From Sympetrum striolatum (taxonomy: Eukaryota; Arthropoda; Insecta; Odonata; Libellulidae): 64,000 bases of DNA. The position numbers and the translations under genes are program-made. Where the stretch lies: contig OX388346.1 of the NCBI GenBank assembly GCA_947579665.1, positions 91,204,615 through 91,268,614 on the forward strand, in the 5' to 3' direction. The notes under the pieces are model-generated. The model did not search any database. It saw only the letters and a list, made by a program, of their open reading frames with translations, and was not told the origin of the DNA. Shown in pieces: positions 12,290 to 24,301 of the stretch. Every line of letters starts with the position of its first letter. Position 1 is the stretch's first letter.

Positions 12290-12780
12290 AATAGGTCTAA
12301 GAATAGATGAAAATAGAATTTAAGGCAAGGGATGCTGCGGAGATATTTTTTAAATCGAAAGTTAAACCAAGTATCTTGCAATATTTTAAAGAAATCCGAC
12401 TTATATGCGAATTGATGATTCTCATATTATCAATTACAATTAAATTATACGTAAATTTGATCTGGAGACACTGAACATTAGAAATAAAACTGCTAGCCTA
12501 ATGTTCCTTTACCGCTTACTAAACAATCGTATAACCTGTCCTATCTTGTTAGAGAAAATTTGCACAAGTGTTCAACATAATTAACCGGAAATAGTCGTTC
12601 ATTCTCAGTTCTTTATGCTAATAGAAAGACTTTCCTCAACAAAATTGCCGGCAGCTGATAAAAATTTAGTGTCATACAACCCATCAGAACTCTTAATAAC
12701 TATTGCAAATACAACCCAGACGGTTGGTGCATTGCAAGTTTATAATATTGTAATAATATTAGTAAATAAAAGACGCAGCT
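12290..12780. other. No gene recognised
   Basis: AT-rich DNA between the repeat block and the duplicated gene region. I see no conserved coding frame and no repeat shared with the rest of the window. Confidence 0.5.
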
Positions 12781-15090
12781 GATCCAAACATTTTATTCAA
12801 AACAAAGAATTAACGCCGTAAAGGCAGAAAGTTAGAATGGATACAAATCAAATATATATTAATTTGAATGCCAGAAGCCATCTAATCTAAATATTTAAAG
12901 CTGAAGTATATGTTTTACTACTCCCCAATGTGTCCGAGCTGAGGTGACTGCTGCTGAAGCTGGAGCTCCTACTTAAGCCTGTGACAAATATTGAATACAT
13001 GTATGTAATTCATGCTTCACTACGAATTTGAAATTATTGATTTTATTGAATATACGAAGAAAAATGACTACGTCGGCTGTTACCGCTCTCAAAGCCAACA
13101 CAGTTACCGCTTCTACAATGCAGGTGAACTAAATCACTACTATTAGTGAATATTCTTCAGTGGCAGACACTGGACACAAATGGGCACTGCGACATAAATG
13201 GAAATCATACAAGAAACGTCACTTTTCACAAACAAATTCGTAGTTAATATCTTTTTCCTATTCTTGTAATATTTTTTAAGAAAAAGATTATTGATTAAAA
13301 TTTCCATGAAAAGCTGTAACTGTGAATCAAAAAATTTTGTATTTTCATACAAGTTCGGATTAAAATTACGAATGAAGGGTAATTGGGATTTTAGCATATG
13401 CAATAATTGTTCATAAAACTTGAGGTAACGATGGCATAGTTGAATGAAGTTAAGATCACATTATGTGGAGAAAATTTGCAATTGCATCATTCACGTTTTT
13501 AACCATCACTGGCAAGATTAAAATCTATTTGAAGCTTTTCATTTAAAAAGTACACACCTAAATACATTGCAGTATTAGAGATGCAATGAACACCTCATAG
13601 ATGCTGTAAATCCTTCCACTTCTTCCAGCCCATGCATCTCATTCTTTCGTATTCGGAAGTTGTTCGTATGGCGGATCCCGGAGACGAGTATAGGCACTAC
13701 AATATTGCATGAAATAATATTTTAAACGTCACTTATTACAAACAAATACATAGTTTATGTCTTAACCTTTACTTGTAATATCTATTTATGAAGAAAGTGG
13801 TTAACAATTCCAAGATGAGCAGTAACTGTGAATCAAAACATTGAATTCTCATTTTAAGTTCGGTTTCAAATGACGAATGTAACGTTGACAGGCCTTCCGC
13901 GTTGGGTTATATTCTTCTTAAAACAATATTTTTACAATTACGATGGTATGGTAGAATGAAGATAAGCTCACGCTATTTGGAGAAAATTCGTGGTTAGATT
14001 ATTCACATTTTAAATTATAGCTGGTAGAATTTAGATAATATTAAGACAATTGATTGAAACAGGACACATTTGATTAAATATACCCGGGATTGTGTAATGA
14101 TGTAATAATTAGAGTGCACCATGACAATAACAAAGATTTCAATAAACAAAGTTTTGTCAGCTGCCAAATTAAAGAATTGGTTGAAGAGAACACCCGGTAT
14201 TAGATCTACAATATGTAGAATATACCTTATAAATGCTGTAAATCCTTCCACTTCTAGTTCCTCGGGCATTTAGTCCCGGTCTTCTATGTTCGCAAATTAC
14301 TCTTGCTGGTTCAGTCTGTCTTACTTCAATCTACGGTTAACATCATCAGCAGATGTGTTGCCGGTATGGAGCATTGGCCAAGACTTCGAGTCACGGAGGG
14401 ATCTAAATGTATGCATTATTAATTTATGCGCAGATTAACGATTATTTTTCGTCTTAAATTTCACATAGTACTGCTTTATTATGAAATTCATATCATATCT
14501 CGTTGACCAGGTTCTCTGGTTCCCGGGTTCGGTAGAGTTTTTGACTGAATCACTTACTTCTTCTGCCACTTCATTTCCACGAAGACCAAGAATTACCTCC
14601 TTAACCAGGTTTTCTGTTCTCCGGGATGATCTGCCTTCACATTTCCTTCTTCCACTACATTTCCACCAAGACACCTAAACGAATTGTAAGTAATGTAGGA
14701 ATGGTCAAGCAGGGAGTACAGAATACTTTATAGCATGTAGATACATCCGTAAACTTCATTGCAATTTGATAAGATCTTTCTATGGCTTTATCGGTCGTAA
14801 TGGTAGAGATATGCTTTTTCATGGAGTTAATGTAAGCCGGCATATTTGCACAGATATTTTCCTTCCTATCTTTGCAGAAATATTCTCCAGTCCTCTCTCA
14901 AGTAGAAGATATGGCGGATAGCGAAAATAGCGGCTAAAATCCAAGAGGTATGATGTACCTCTGATTTACCTGCCGCAAATCCTTCCAAGCTGATTTCTTC
15001 AAGTCCCGCTCCAATGTGTTCACACGTGAATCTGGTTGGCTCTGAAGTCGCTCGTCTGAAGGACCATACTCGATCAAGTTGATCATGATC
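12780..15090 (-). pseudogene. Decayed paralogue of the small-exon gene at 18,581-20,089
   Basis: Exon-like islands match the downstream gene in the same order on the minus strand. The last exon (12,887-12,978) is serine-rich and open after a TCACAG-type acceptor. A cysteine exon starting at 13,186 has the same CPFV..VCH pattern but an in-frame TGA. Exon 5 (14,325-14,402) is exactly 78 bp, as in the other copy. Exon 4 (14,597-14,674) is 78 bp against 63, an in-frame 15-bp difference. Exon-6-like islands occur three times (about 13,575-13,670, 14,199-14,312 and 14,953-15,065). The exon-3-like segment near 14,720-14,950 has a frameshift and no GT donor after its first half. The intron between exons 5 and 6 is almost gone. 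This looks like a paralogue with internal exon duplications that has become a pseudogene. Confidence 0.65.
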
Positions 15091-15099
15091 TCTGTTTCC

Positions 15100-18000
15100 C
15101 ATGTTGACAAAAAGAAATTTCAGACAGCAATCCAAACTCTTTTATTTTACAGTAGTATCTTTAAAATGCTACGTTGCTATAAATAAAACTTGGTTGCTAC
15201 AGACGCTTAAAGGAAATTTCATTATTTTTACTTGTCGTATACTTTTCCACGAGATTCTTCACAGCATGTTACTTATATCTTAGAGAGATATTTCGACTGG
15301 TTATTTGCTTTATCGAAATGAATGCTAGATATTGCGCTGGAAGGCATGCAGAAGTATCATATCTTGATCTTTCAATGTTCAATTCTATTTTTGATACAGT
15401 TAAATTAATAGATCATTGAAGATTGAGGCATGAGATAATATCATTATAATCGACATTTAAGCCTAAACTGGTCTCTAAAGTGAAGTTTAACTAAATAGCC
15501 AGGTCGAGTGAGCCTAAAAAGAATAACAAATAACGGCTAAGAATAACTTCGGGCATAATAAACGTTTTGACATTGAATGAATGTGTATACAGTTTAATTT
15601 GGAACCGTTCGAATATAACAGGGGTAAGAGTATCGTCATTAACTCACTGATTATCGTAATTAATCATACATACATAGTAAAACTTACTTAATTTTTTGTT
15701 GCAATTAGGGTTTGAATAAAAAATGAAACGATGATATGGAAAAGATGTCATCATTTTGTTAATAATTTGTTTACTAAAAATTAATAATTTTCAATTTACG
15801 CACAGTTGTTGAAAAGGTAATAATCCTTATCAACGTTATGCTGGTTTATAGAGAATATAAGAGACCATCAAGGTAACCAAAAACCTTAATATAGGCATTG
15901 ATGAACGGAAGTAATCAGAATGACCGGGACTCACGTACGTTTCACGCATGTAAATTCCAACAATTATTATGCATTTTAGTTACTGAATTTCATTTCACTT
16001 GTACTACGATTTCAAATCCACTGGCACGTTTAAAAGTAGTATAAGCAGCGAGATGATCCCAGAATGAAGATGGAGAATCTACGACTAATCTATTGATGGG
16101 AAAATGTAAAGAATGTATCCTCAATGTTTTTCATCAGTCACTGAAAAAGTAAAAATTACACAAAATCAATTCTACGGGAACCGTGTTGAGGAAGGCAAAT
16201 CAAAAATGTTTACCAACATCAAATTAGGATTCTCCGATGCCTTATCACATGAACCTAAATGGGAATTCACATATCACTAATGTAATGGGCTTTAAAATAT
16301 TAAATTAAATCAATAGTCTGAAAGACCTTTAGAAGAAATAAAATTGCAAATACTATAAATCTTTAGCACCACGATCAGTATACTTTAGTAATCTTTTGCT
16401 TCATAGTTAGTTATCATACTCAACCTAATTATTTATCAGATAATGAATTTAAACTAAAAAGGACAGCATCAATACCTGTCCCCAGTAATTTTGTTTCTTA
16501 CCTTCGCCAAACACTTTTTTCTTTCCTTCGCTTATGGTGTTGTATTTTACTCTTAGTTTCTCACAGGATTTGCAACTATGTTCCTAAACAGACCCACAAG
16601 CCGCCTCAAACCATTCAGGCTACGTTATCTTACATCTGCATGTAGAAACTACAACGAAGAAAAATAAACAAGGTAACATTCCTTCTGATTCCACGTTTCT
16701 CTATTACTTATCTTACTTATCTTATTAATTATCCATAGTTCTTCTTCATACACGAAATATAGCAATAACATCTGCTGATCTGTGGTGCTGTGGGTTAATA
16801 CGGCAAACTGATAGAAACGTTCCTTTGAGCGGGGTAAGCAAGAGGAGAAGCTTTGTGTTATTTACGTATCGCTTTGAAAAGTATTTATATTGTGACACAC
16901 GAAAAGCTCATACGGACCCATTGCTGCGCGAATTTGTTGAAGGTCTCATGTATTAAACTAGTGACTAGACTTTTCAATTTCGGGGTATAATATCCCTATC
17001 ACCGAACGTATGTACACTTCTACAAAATCCTATTAAGGCTTAAACGTGTTACAAAAAATATATTTGTTCTGGTATTATGATCGGAGTCTGTAACTTTGAA
17101 TTACTCTATGCATGCTTTCCGTGGGAGTGTCTTAGTATTGCAGAAATGATGTATTTGCTAATTCAAATATACGAATCAATAATGAACAGTATCAATTCTA
17201 AAGATTCCAATAATGGTGTTGAAGTATAGGCAAGTGTGGGTTATTTATTTCGACTCCGAAATATATATGTTTTTGGCAGCTCTTCATGCATAAAGGTAGA
17301 TCCGAGGAATGGTTTTTGATAGCCATGTTTTCGTCCGTAGCTTAATTTTGTATCTAAGAATAATTTATTTGAATAATCCATATACTGCTAAGCCCTTTGC
17401 GAATGCTACCACTCCCACCATTCAGCAGTAATAATGCTAGTATTATAAATACAACTCATTGAAAAAAGAGAAAAATAGTTGGACTGCCGAAGAAAGTGAT
17501 AAACGAGGTAATTAGGGAAATGAATAAAAACGCAGAAGTCGATAGATTATCACCAGCATGAGTACTAAAAATATTCATAGGAATACAATTTGCCTCAGCA
17601 AGGTACTATGAGCATTAGGAGAAAAATCACGATGTTTTATTAACGATACTATTTTTATAAGTGCTTCGACCGCTTATGTCCATTCACAGGTAAAAATCGA
17701 AGGTGGGAATGCTCACACTAAAGTTGAACGCATTTCCAACATGGCTGTCCGCGATTCGACGTTGTCATAACTTAGACGCATCGAGGCAGTATAGAACAGA
17801 GTGAATATTATACTGTACACCCAAAGCAGCTAAATAAATCAATCAATTGAACGAAAATGGGGAAGAATTCATAGTTTATGAAAATTGAGAAACAGGATAC
17901 AGACCGAACAACAAAACGAAAATAAGTGACAGAAGATAACGTGGAAGACGAAGGAACAAATGCAAGTCAATTGGCGCAGAATTTAGAAGATATATCGTCC

Positions 18001-18400
18001 ATCGACGTCGGTATTGATCCATCACGATGTTATACAGACCACTGAAAGTTTGAGCGTTTATTTCTCCTGTTAATTTTAATTTAATCAATTGAAGCATGTA
18101 TCTTTAGAGATCTTCATTTTTAAACAGGACGGACTAAGGATTCGTGGTAGTTATTATCAGTAGACAGATAGATAATAAAAACTTTTACTACATAAGGATA
18201 AATAATGCGTACACGACCTAGGTTCGGTAATTAAACTACAACATCATATCCCGCAGTGAAGTAAACGTTTTTATTGTACGAACTTTTTTTTTCATAGAAA
18301 TACCAAAACTTTTTAAGAAATCGTTTTGTGATATAGGTTTATTACCTATCAAGATTAATATTGTATCCAAGACCGTCTTTCCATTTTCCTAAATCCAACC
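15100..18400. other. No gene recognised
   Basis: About 3.3 kb of AT-rich DNA. Short open frames occur but none has recognisable motifs, splice-paired islands or similarity to the flanking gene family. It is probably intergenic sequence or long intron between the two paralogues. Confidence 0.4.
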
Positions 18401-18460
18401 AAAATGCATCGTAAGTCTATATTATTGTAATAGAATAAAACGCGGTATCCATTCAAACAT

Positions 18461-18466
18461 TTTATT
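18461..18466 (-). terminator. Candidate polyadenylation signal of the small-exon gene
   Basis: AATAAA on the minus strand, 115-120 nt after the stop at 18,581. The corresponding position near 12,790 in the decayed copy also keeps AATAAAA. A second AATAAA lies almost at the stop (18,574-18,579). Confidence 0.45.
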
Positions 18467-18580
18467 GGAAAAAATGAATTTGAGCCGATGAAAAAGGAAT
18501 TTAGAGTACATCAAATATATCAATTTGAATGCCAGAAGCTATCTAATCTAAATATTTAAAGCTAAAGTATGTGTTTATTA

Positions 18581-20089
18581 CTACGAGTACTCCCCAATGT
18601 CGGACGTATCCGAGCTGTGGTGAATGCTGCTGAAGCTTGAGCTCCTACTTAAGCTTGCGTCCCCAATGTCGGACGTATTCGAGCTGTGGTGACTGCTGCT
18701 GAAGTTGTCGTAGACAGTGAGATTTCTCCTACATAAGCCTGTGAAAGATATCGAATACATATATATGATAATGGCTCACTACGGATTCCATAATATTGAC
18801 GTAATATATTTTTAAAAATGGTATAAAATGACACTTACCTTGGCTGTTACCGCTTGGGAAGGCAATACATTTATCGGATCTGCTATACACGTGCACAAAC
18901 TCACTAATGTTAGTGAATGTTCTTCTGTGGCAGACCCCGGGGACGAATGGGCACTACGATATAGATGGACATTATGACATTATTCATTAGAGACTTCACT
19001 TTTCACAAACACTTGCGTGGTTAATATATTTTTCCTTTAATTGCTCTTTTAAGGATAATATACATGGTCTACATTTGCAAGATAAGCATAAAGTGTGGGT
19101 CAATCGATTGCAATTATCCTACAAGTTCAGATTAAAGTTACGAATGAAGCGTTAGCGGGCCTTCCACATATCCTATAATTTTTCGTATAACGTGAGGTAA
19201 AGATTTTAATGAAATTGAGCCCATATTATGTTGAGGATTTTTAATCGATCGCTTGCAGGATATAAATCAAATTACAAAAGTTTACTTATAATTTCACCTA
19301 ATTGAATAGAAGTGTTAGAGTTACAATGAGTACCTCATAGATGCTATAGATCCTGCCACTTCTTGTTCTTCGGGCTTGCAGCCCCGGCCTGATATCACCG
19401 CAATTGATTCTCGCTGGGTCAGAAGTTGTTCGACTGAAGGACCAAAATATGTGACTGGTGAGATTATGAACCCAGTGAAGGCATATTTCGTGATATAAAT
19501 TTAAAATATCTTTGTGTGTTCTAGAGTTTCATACTGTCTTACCTCAATCTACGATTATGTTCATCAGCAGTTGGGTTGCCGATGTTGAGCATTGGCCATG
19601 ACTTGGAGCCACGGAGTGATCTAAATACATGTATTATTAATTTTAGGACAGGATATCGAATACTATAAAGTTTCTTAAATATCAGAAGATACTTCTTTAT
19701 TCTAGAATTCATAAGTGAATTACCTCCTTGACCAGGTTTTCTTGTCTCCGGGTTGATCTTCTTCCAATACATTTCCACCAAGACACCTAAAAATTTGTAG
19801 AAATACTGTATGCCATATCATATGTAGAATATTTAATCAAATGCAGATACATCCGTATACTACTAATTAGCATAGATCTTTCTATGCCTTTATCGGTCAC
19901 CATGGTGTAGATATGCCTTTTCGTGGAATTAATGTAAGCCGGCATATTTCTACTCACCTGGGTAAAAACATCCTCCAATCCTTCATCCAGGTGAATAGAT
20001 GGCAGAGGGTCATGGCTTTCGATAAAATCCAAGAGATTATCATCCTTGAAGTTTTTAGTCGACTTACTACTTCGTCGTAGAAAATTAGA
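18581..20089 (-). CDS. Six 3' exons of an unrecognised small-exon gene (partial, 250 codons plus stop)
   Basis: I read six exons, all with AG acceptors and GT donors, in continuous phase. Exon 3 is 19,851-20,089 (239 bp), exon 4 19,724-19,786 (63), exon 5 19,543-19,620 (78), exon 6 19,334-19,433 (100), exon 7 18,839-18,953 (115) and exon 8 18,581-18,738 (158, stop TAG). They total 753 bp, or 251 codons. Exons 4 and 5 begin and end in phase 2. The product has an acidic segment (DEGLEDVF), a CLGGN..EED motif, SKSWPML, a basic RPGL.ARRTRSGRIYSIY-type segment, a four-cysteine exon (CPFVPGVCH...DKC) and a serine-rich tail containing two HHSS.TSDIG repeats. The 5' end was not found. The acceptor of exon 3 and the donor of exon 3 (AT|GTATCT) are the weakest calls. 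The decayed paralogue preserves exon lengths, which supports coding function. I do not recognise the family. Rows of short phase-2 exons recall the bicycle-type effector genes of aphids and relatives, but no sequence motif proves this. Confidence 0.6.
18601..18735 (-). repeat. Tandem duplication of about 70 bp inside the terminal exon
   Basis: Two adjacent copies of a unit containing CCCCAATGTCGGACGTAT and GAGCTGTGGTGA encode the repeated serine- and histidine-rich tail. The upstream paralogue has only one copy. Confidence 0.7.
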
Positions 20090-21382
20090 CTGAATCCGTT
20101 GTTAGGGCCGAGCATTGTTGTCGTATCGAAGGCCGAAACTTGCTCATTCGGTTTAAGGCTGCGATAGCTCGACAAGTTGCGTGAATATTAGTTTAGAATC
20201 AGTGTCCTGCCGTAGCGATATCATCAGTGGATATTTATATGCACGGTAATGGATATCTCCGTAATCAGCGCTGCCATTCTCATCAGGAAAATTTCTGATG
20301 TTTTTTTATTGATGCTGAATATGTCTCCTGCATGGTATTTGATGACCTATTATGAATACTTTAAATCCTCAGGTATAATATTTCTGTGTTCTTCTGAAAT
20401 GTATTTTGTTCTTTAGAAGCCGGATTTATTACACCATAATCCTGTAACTTTTGTTTGAGACTTATAGTAGTCGGGATGAAGACAACAAGATGAAATCATA
20501 CCTACTTTATCCTCAGGAACTCAATCCTCTAGCTCAGGGGTAGGCAACCTTTTAACTATGGTGTACCCAGCTACTGTACCAATATAGTTCAGGGTGCCGC
20601 CTTAATTCTTTTTACCAGAAAGTAATAGTATACCTATGTCCATCACATTACATAATAGAGTTTTATGGGAGAGTAATTTGATACCAAATTTATCCTTTAA
20701 AGATATTTATTTAAAAAAACAACATAGAATTTCAACGCAATTTAAAACATTTTAATGCGAACCTTGTCCTGTACCGCTTTAGTTAATATTTCAATATCAG
20801 GGGTATTATTTGTCACTTTTAATATCACACAAGATTCTGAATGTTCAGTCGTTAAACGACTTCTCTGTGGACTCAAAATATGTTTCATATGAGAAAAAAT
20901 TTGTTCACAGAGATATGTAGAACCAAAAGCTGAAAGCAGAGCAAATTCAATTATCTTCAAACGATTAAATCTTTCGGGTAAAGACATCCAACAATTTAAT
21001 ATGGCAGTCGATTTTTCCTTAGGGTGATCTTCCAGATATTTTCGTATTTCCATATATTTTGCTTTCCAAAATTCTGAGGATGTTAGTTCGATAAGTTCCA
21101 TTTCAAATTATATCCACTCAAAAATTGAGAAATCAAATGGGATTATTAATGGATCTATTAAATCTGGATTAATGAGGAAGGAATTCATAGGCATATAGGC
21201 CTCAAAGTCTTTGCATCTTTTGAAAATTTCCTCTAAAAGTGCTTCAACGTATGTTATAAGTTCATCCTTGTCATGGTGAATTTATTTGAAATCGCTTTAA
21301 TATTTGGGAAGTATTTGTAGGTACTAGTATTAATATATGAGAGATATATATCTAATTTTGTAGAAAATCCTTTCCAATATCC

Positions 21383-21462
21383 TTTCCAATCCCGGTGGGA
21401 GCCAATGTGCGAAATGACCTGAGCTGTCGAAGCACTTTTAACAATACTACTACTACTACCCC
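21383..21462 (+). mobile_element. 80-bp retroposed fragment with TAC-repeat tail, nested in hAT
   Basis: A short insert ending in a TAC-repeat tail is flanked by a 14-bp direct repeat CCTTTCCAATATCC (21,369-21,382 and 21,463-21,476). Its core, TGCGAAATGACCTGAGCTGT, also occurs in the Helitron copies at 28,259 and 31,520 with the same type of tail. This is what a 5'-truncated SINE or LINE 3' end looks like. Confidence 0.75.
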
Positions 21463-21617
21463 CCTTTCCAATATCCAAAAAGTTCGAGCGCAGTTTGGCT
21501 CTGTCCTTGCAATCTTGTTTAGTTCATTGAGATGTTTAGTTATATCAGTCAGAAACATCAATTTGCATAACCATTCTTTATCGTTCAATTCGAGGAAATG
21601 TTGTTTCTTCTCATTAA

Positions 21618-22113
21618 TAATAATAATAATAAATGGCCTTATTTCGGGCGAGATTGAGACTAGAAAGTCTTACACCTAACCCACCATCATATGCGAAACA
21701 GAAAGAAAGAGATTGTCTGCAAAAGTACACGAAAAAAAGTAATATGTGGATTGAAAAAACCTAAGCTGAGGGCTCAGGAAAAAAATATTTCACGGCAGGA
21801 AAACACTCACAAGAGGGTGAGTGTGAAAAACCTGCGAAACTTAAAGATAGAAAACCATATTTTTGATGAAGGAGAAAGAAAAGGGTTATGATAGACAGGC
21901 AGTGAAAATATAGAAATTGTACAATAAGAAAGGGGAAAAACATAACTACATTACAAACAATCAGATAAAATAAATCAACTTCACTAAACTGACATTAATT
22001 ATAGATGAATTGAAATGAACGTTGAACAATGGGAGATAAATCCCAAAGATTTTAAGAAAATGCAATTACATCAAGAAATACATACAAATGAAAGATTGAA
22101 AGGTTTAGTCTCA
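21618..22113 (-). mobile_element. 496-bp insert with ATT-repeat tail, nested in hAT transposase
   Basis: CTCATTAA at 21,610-21,617 is repeated at 22,114-22,121. The insert ends, read on the minus strand, in an ATT trinucleotide tail. It splits the transposase frame between the core and the LTD-type segment. Tail plus target duplication point to a non-LTR retrotransposon or SINE. No coding motif is recognised in it. Confidence 0.65.
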
Positions 22114-23649
22114 CTCATTAAGAAAAACTTGAATGTGTTCCAGACATGACACGAACTTATTCAAGACATTACCTCGACTAAGCCAACGGACATGGCTGTA
22201 TAAGGGGAGGTCCACATATTCACTTTCCATTTCTTCTAAAAGAGATTTAAATTGCCTGTGTGTCAATGAAGAACGAGACATTATGAAATTAACTATTTTA
22301 AAAACAGTGTTCATTACAGGAATTAAGCGCTGTGACGAAATTTTGGCAACTAAACTTTCCTGGTGTATTATACAATGAAAGCTTAATAGTTTACGTCCAA
22401 TATGATTTTCTAGAAGTTTGACAAATCCTCCATCCTTGCCAACCATTGCAGGTGCGCCATCTGTAGTTACACAAAACATTTTTCTTATATTAATGTTTTT
22501 GCTATCAAAGTAATTTATGAATGAGGTAAGATCCTGCCCCGTTGTTGTCCCAGACAGAGGAATCAAGCTACACAATTCTTCATAAACCTGATCTTTACCA
22601 CAATACCGTGCAATTACAGCAAGCCGTGCAACATCATTTATATCGGTGCTTTCATCAACAGCGACGCTAAATGCAACAGCTTCTTGTATTCCTAAATTCT
22701 GTTTTGTTGCAACATTTTCTGCCATTTTAGTTATTCTTCTTTCAATTGTTCGTGCAGAAGCCGGTATCTGTCGAATTTGGGATAATATTGCATGTTGGTT
22801 GGGTAAATCGCTAAACCACTTTTCAGCACTTTTTATAAAGATTTCCTTTATATATTCCCCATCTGTAAATGGTTTACCTTTGACAGCTATGCAGTGAGCA
22901 ATTGTGAAGCTGCATTCTGTCGCTTTAGGCTTCATTCCAGTTATTCTTCAAAATAAAGCTGCTTGTTTCTTGTAATCAGCAACAGCTCGCTTTATAGCTT
23001 CACATTTTTCACCGTTGTTATTAAATATGGATTGGTGTTTTCTTTGGAAATGTCGTTGTACACTTGACGTGCGGCATAAAACGCTCTCGCGACGTATCAC
23101 ACATAGAGCACGATCTTTTTGTTGTATAAACCCATATTCATCCATCCAAGAGTCTTGAAAACTACGAACATCAAGTTTTTAGTTCTTATTCTACATCTTT
23201 TTAAATAGGATAATTTTAATAAAAATTAAATCAATAGGAAATATATAATACAAGTAACAGATCAAATCTAATTACATACCTTCGCAATTACACCAACTAT
23301 TTTCTTGGTGTAGTAATTCAGATATGCAGTTCGGGTATTGCTATTATCGTTAAAAATTTCAAAATTTAAGTTTTCACAATATAAATACTTGACGACAGAA
23401 TACCTCTCGAAACTAGATGATATCTGCTTCCACACTCGGCGTGTAATGCCGTCTCCCGCGCAAAACAATTACGATTTTTCGAATTGCGCTAACTAATTCG
23501 AACGCGCACCTTTCCTTTATCCTTCCTTGCGACAAAGTACATGCGAGAGTTACAGGGTTGACATCCCTCGCTCGTTGCAAGGTGTGCCATTGAGAATCCC
23601 ACCGCGTGCCAAGCCTGGCACGCGTGCCATAGGTACCCCTGCTCTAGCT

Positions 23650-24300
23650 CTTAACATCCATTTACAACCATTCGCGTTGATTTTTTTATCTTTGCTTTCC
23701 ATTACTGGATCTTACTATCATCACTGCATGTAATAGGAAATTTTAAACTCACCAAAAAAGCTATGACGACGAGATCCACGTAGTATCTGTATGACTTGAA
23801 CCTCTCCCATTGTTTACGACTCTAAAATGGAAGTTGATCCTCTCTGGGATACCAGTGTTGATGGATCTCGCGGGGGGGGACTTTTTAAGCATTTTATTGC
23901 TCGGAATATCTCTTGCGCATTCTTTTCAAATTGTGGCGTGGTTGCAAAGGGAAGTAAAATATTGCGTCAATCAATCTCTCGCTAATTGTGGATCGGTTGT
24001 GCATGGCAAAATAACTTTGCAGTGTAAAGAAAGAAAATTTGGAGCACGGATGTTAGGAATGAGAGTTTTATTATCTCCAGTAGCCGTCGTGCCTCGTCTC
24101 TTTCACCGGTATTCCGAGAGAATGTGAAATGAGACAGCACTTTTTAAGAGCACCCAATACGTATTTCGAAGGCTTTCATCTTCGCTGGGATTTGAAACCT
24201 CTAATAACTTAGCAGCGTTCAACCAGAAATACTTCAATTTATTTTTTAATTCTGTAATTTAATTAATTTGATTGTAAAAGCTGTTATTTGGTGTATCTGC
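23650..24300. other. No gene recognised
   Basis: Short open frames on the plus strand carry no motif that I can identify. Base composition is slightly more GC-rich than its surroundings near 23,860-24,130. Confidence 0.35.
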
Positions 24301-24301
24301 A

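Larger units (their letters stand above)
1..12290. repeat. T-arm/B-box repeat block 1 (nine oriented arrays)
   Basis: The block is a mosaic of arrays of about 1.1 kb, each made of diverged 148-176 bp units. Every unit carries one GGTTCGANNCC-like motif (TCGAACC when the array is reversed), flanked by short complementary arms so that it could fold like a tRNA T-arm. Sequence between motifs differs from unit to unit within an array, but the unit order recurs from array to array. Array borders carry TATA/TAGA microsatellites, a GAATCCGGAGAAGCATC end ('head') and a GCTTGCA-GTA-TGCAAGC hairpin end ('tail'). Open frames inside run across motifs on both strands and look accidental. The block ends near 12,290 in non-repeated DNA. 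I do not recognise the family. Confidence 0.85.
20742..23145 (-). pseudogene. hAT transposase (BED finger to dimerisation domain), broken
   Basis: Four fragments read in order on the minus strand. At 22,948-23,145 is a BED-like zinc finger remnant with a conserved RHFQRKH segment, although the expected CxxC pair is incomplete. At 22,111-22,935 is the catalytic core (about 274 residues), including SVAVDESTD, CVTTDGAPAM and VKLL..HIG..LLSFHCIIHQE. At about 21,465-21,605 is a FLTDITKHLNELN segment. At 20,742-21,101 is the C-terminal dimerisation region (SAFGSTYLCEQIFSHMK, HS.. then RSRLT). The arrangement resembles the ZBED/GTF2IRD2-related hAT lineage. Frameshifts, stops and two insertions make it non-functional. 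Confidence 0.88.
20535..23641 (-). mobile_element. hAT transposon, decayed, with 8-bp target duplication
   Basis: Termini are CAGGGGTAGGCAACC at 20,535 and, inverted, CAGGGGTACC ending at 23,641. They are flanked by a perfect 8-bp direct repeat CTCTAGCT (20,527-20,534 and 23,642-23,649), the hAT signature. The interior holds minus-strand pieces of a hAT transposase in order, and two later insertions. It may sit in the 5' intron or upstream of the small-exon gene. Confidence 0.93.

Noticed and set aside
1..12290. tRNA gene cluster
   Set aside because: T-arm-like motifs are present, but no A-box, anticodon arm or acceptor stem at proper spacing could be found around them. Unit length (148-176 bp) is also twice that of a tRNA.
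1..12290. CRISPR array
   Set aside because: Repeats are imperfect, spacing is far too long, flanks are diverged repeats rather than unique spacers, and the genome is eukaryotic.
17876..18097. 73-residue hydrophobic protein
   Set aside because: Single isolated frame without a recognised domain, splice context or paralogue.
18581..20089. Firm assignment to the bicycle effector family
   Set aside because: Only the exon-phase pattern is similar. I could not see the paired CYC motifs or a signal peptide, so the family is left unnamed.
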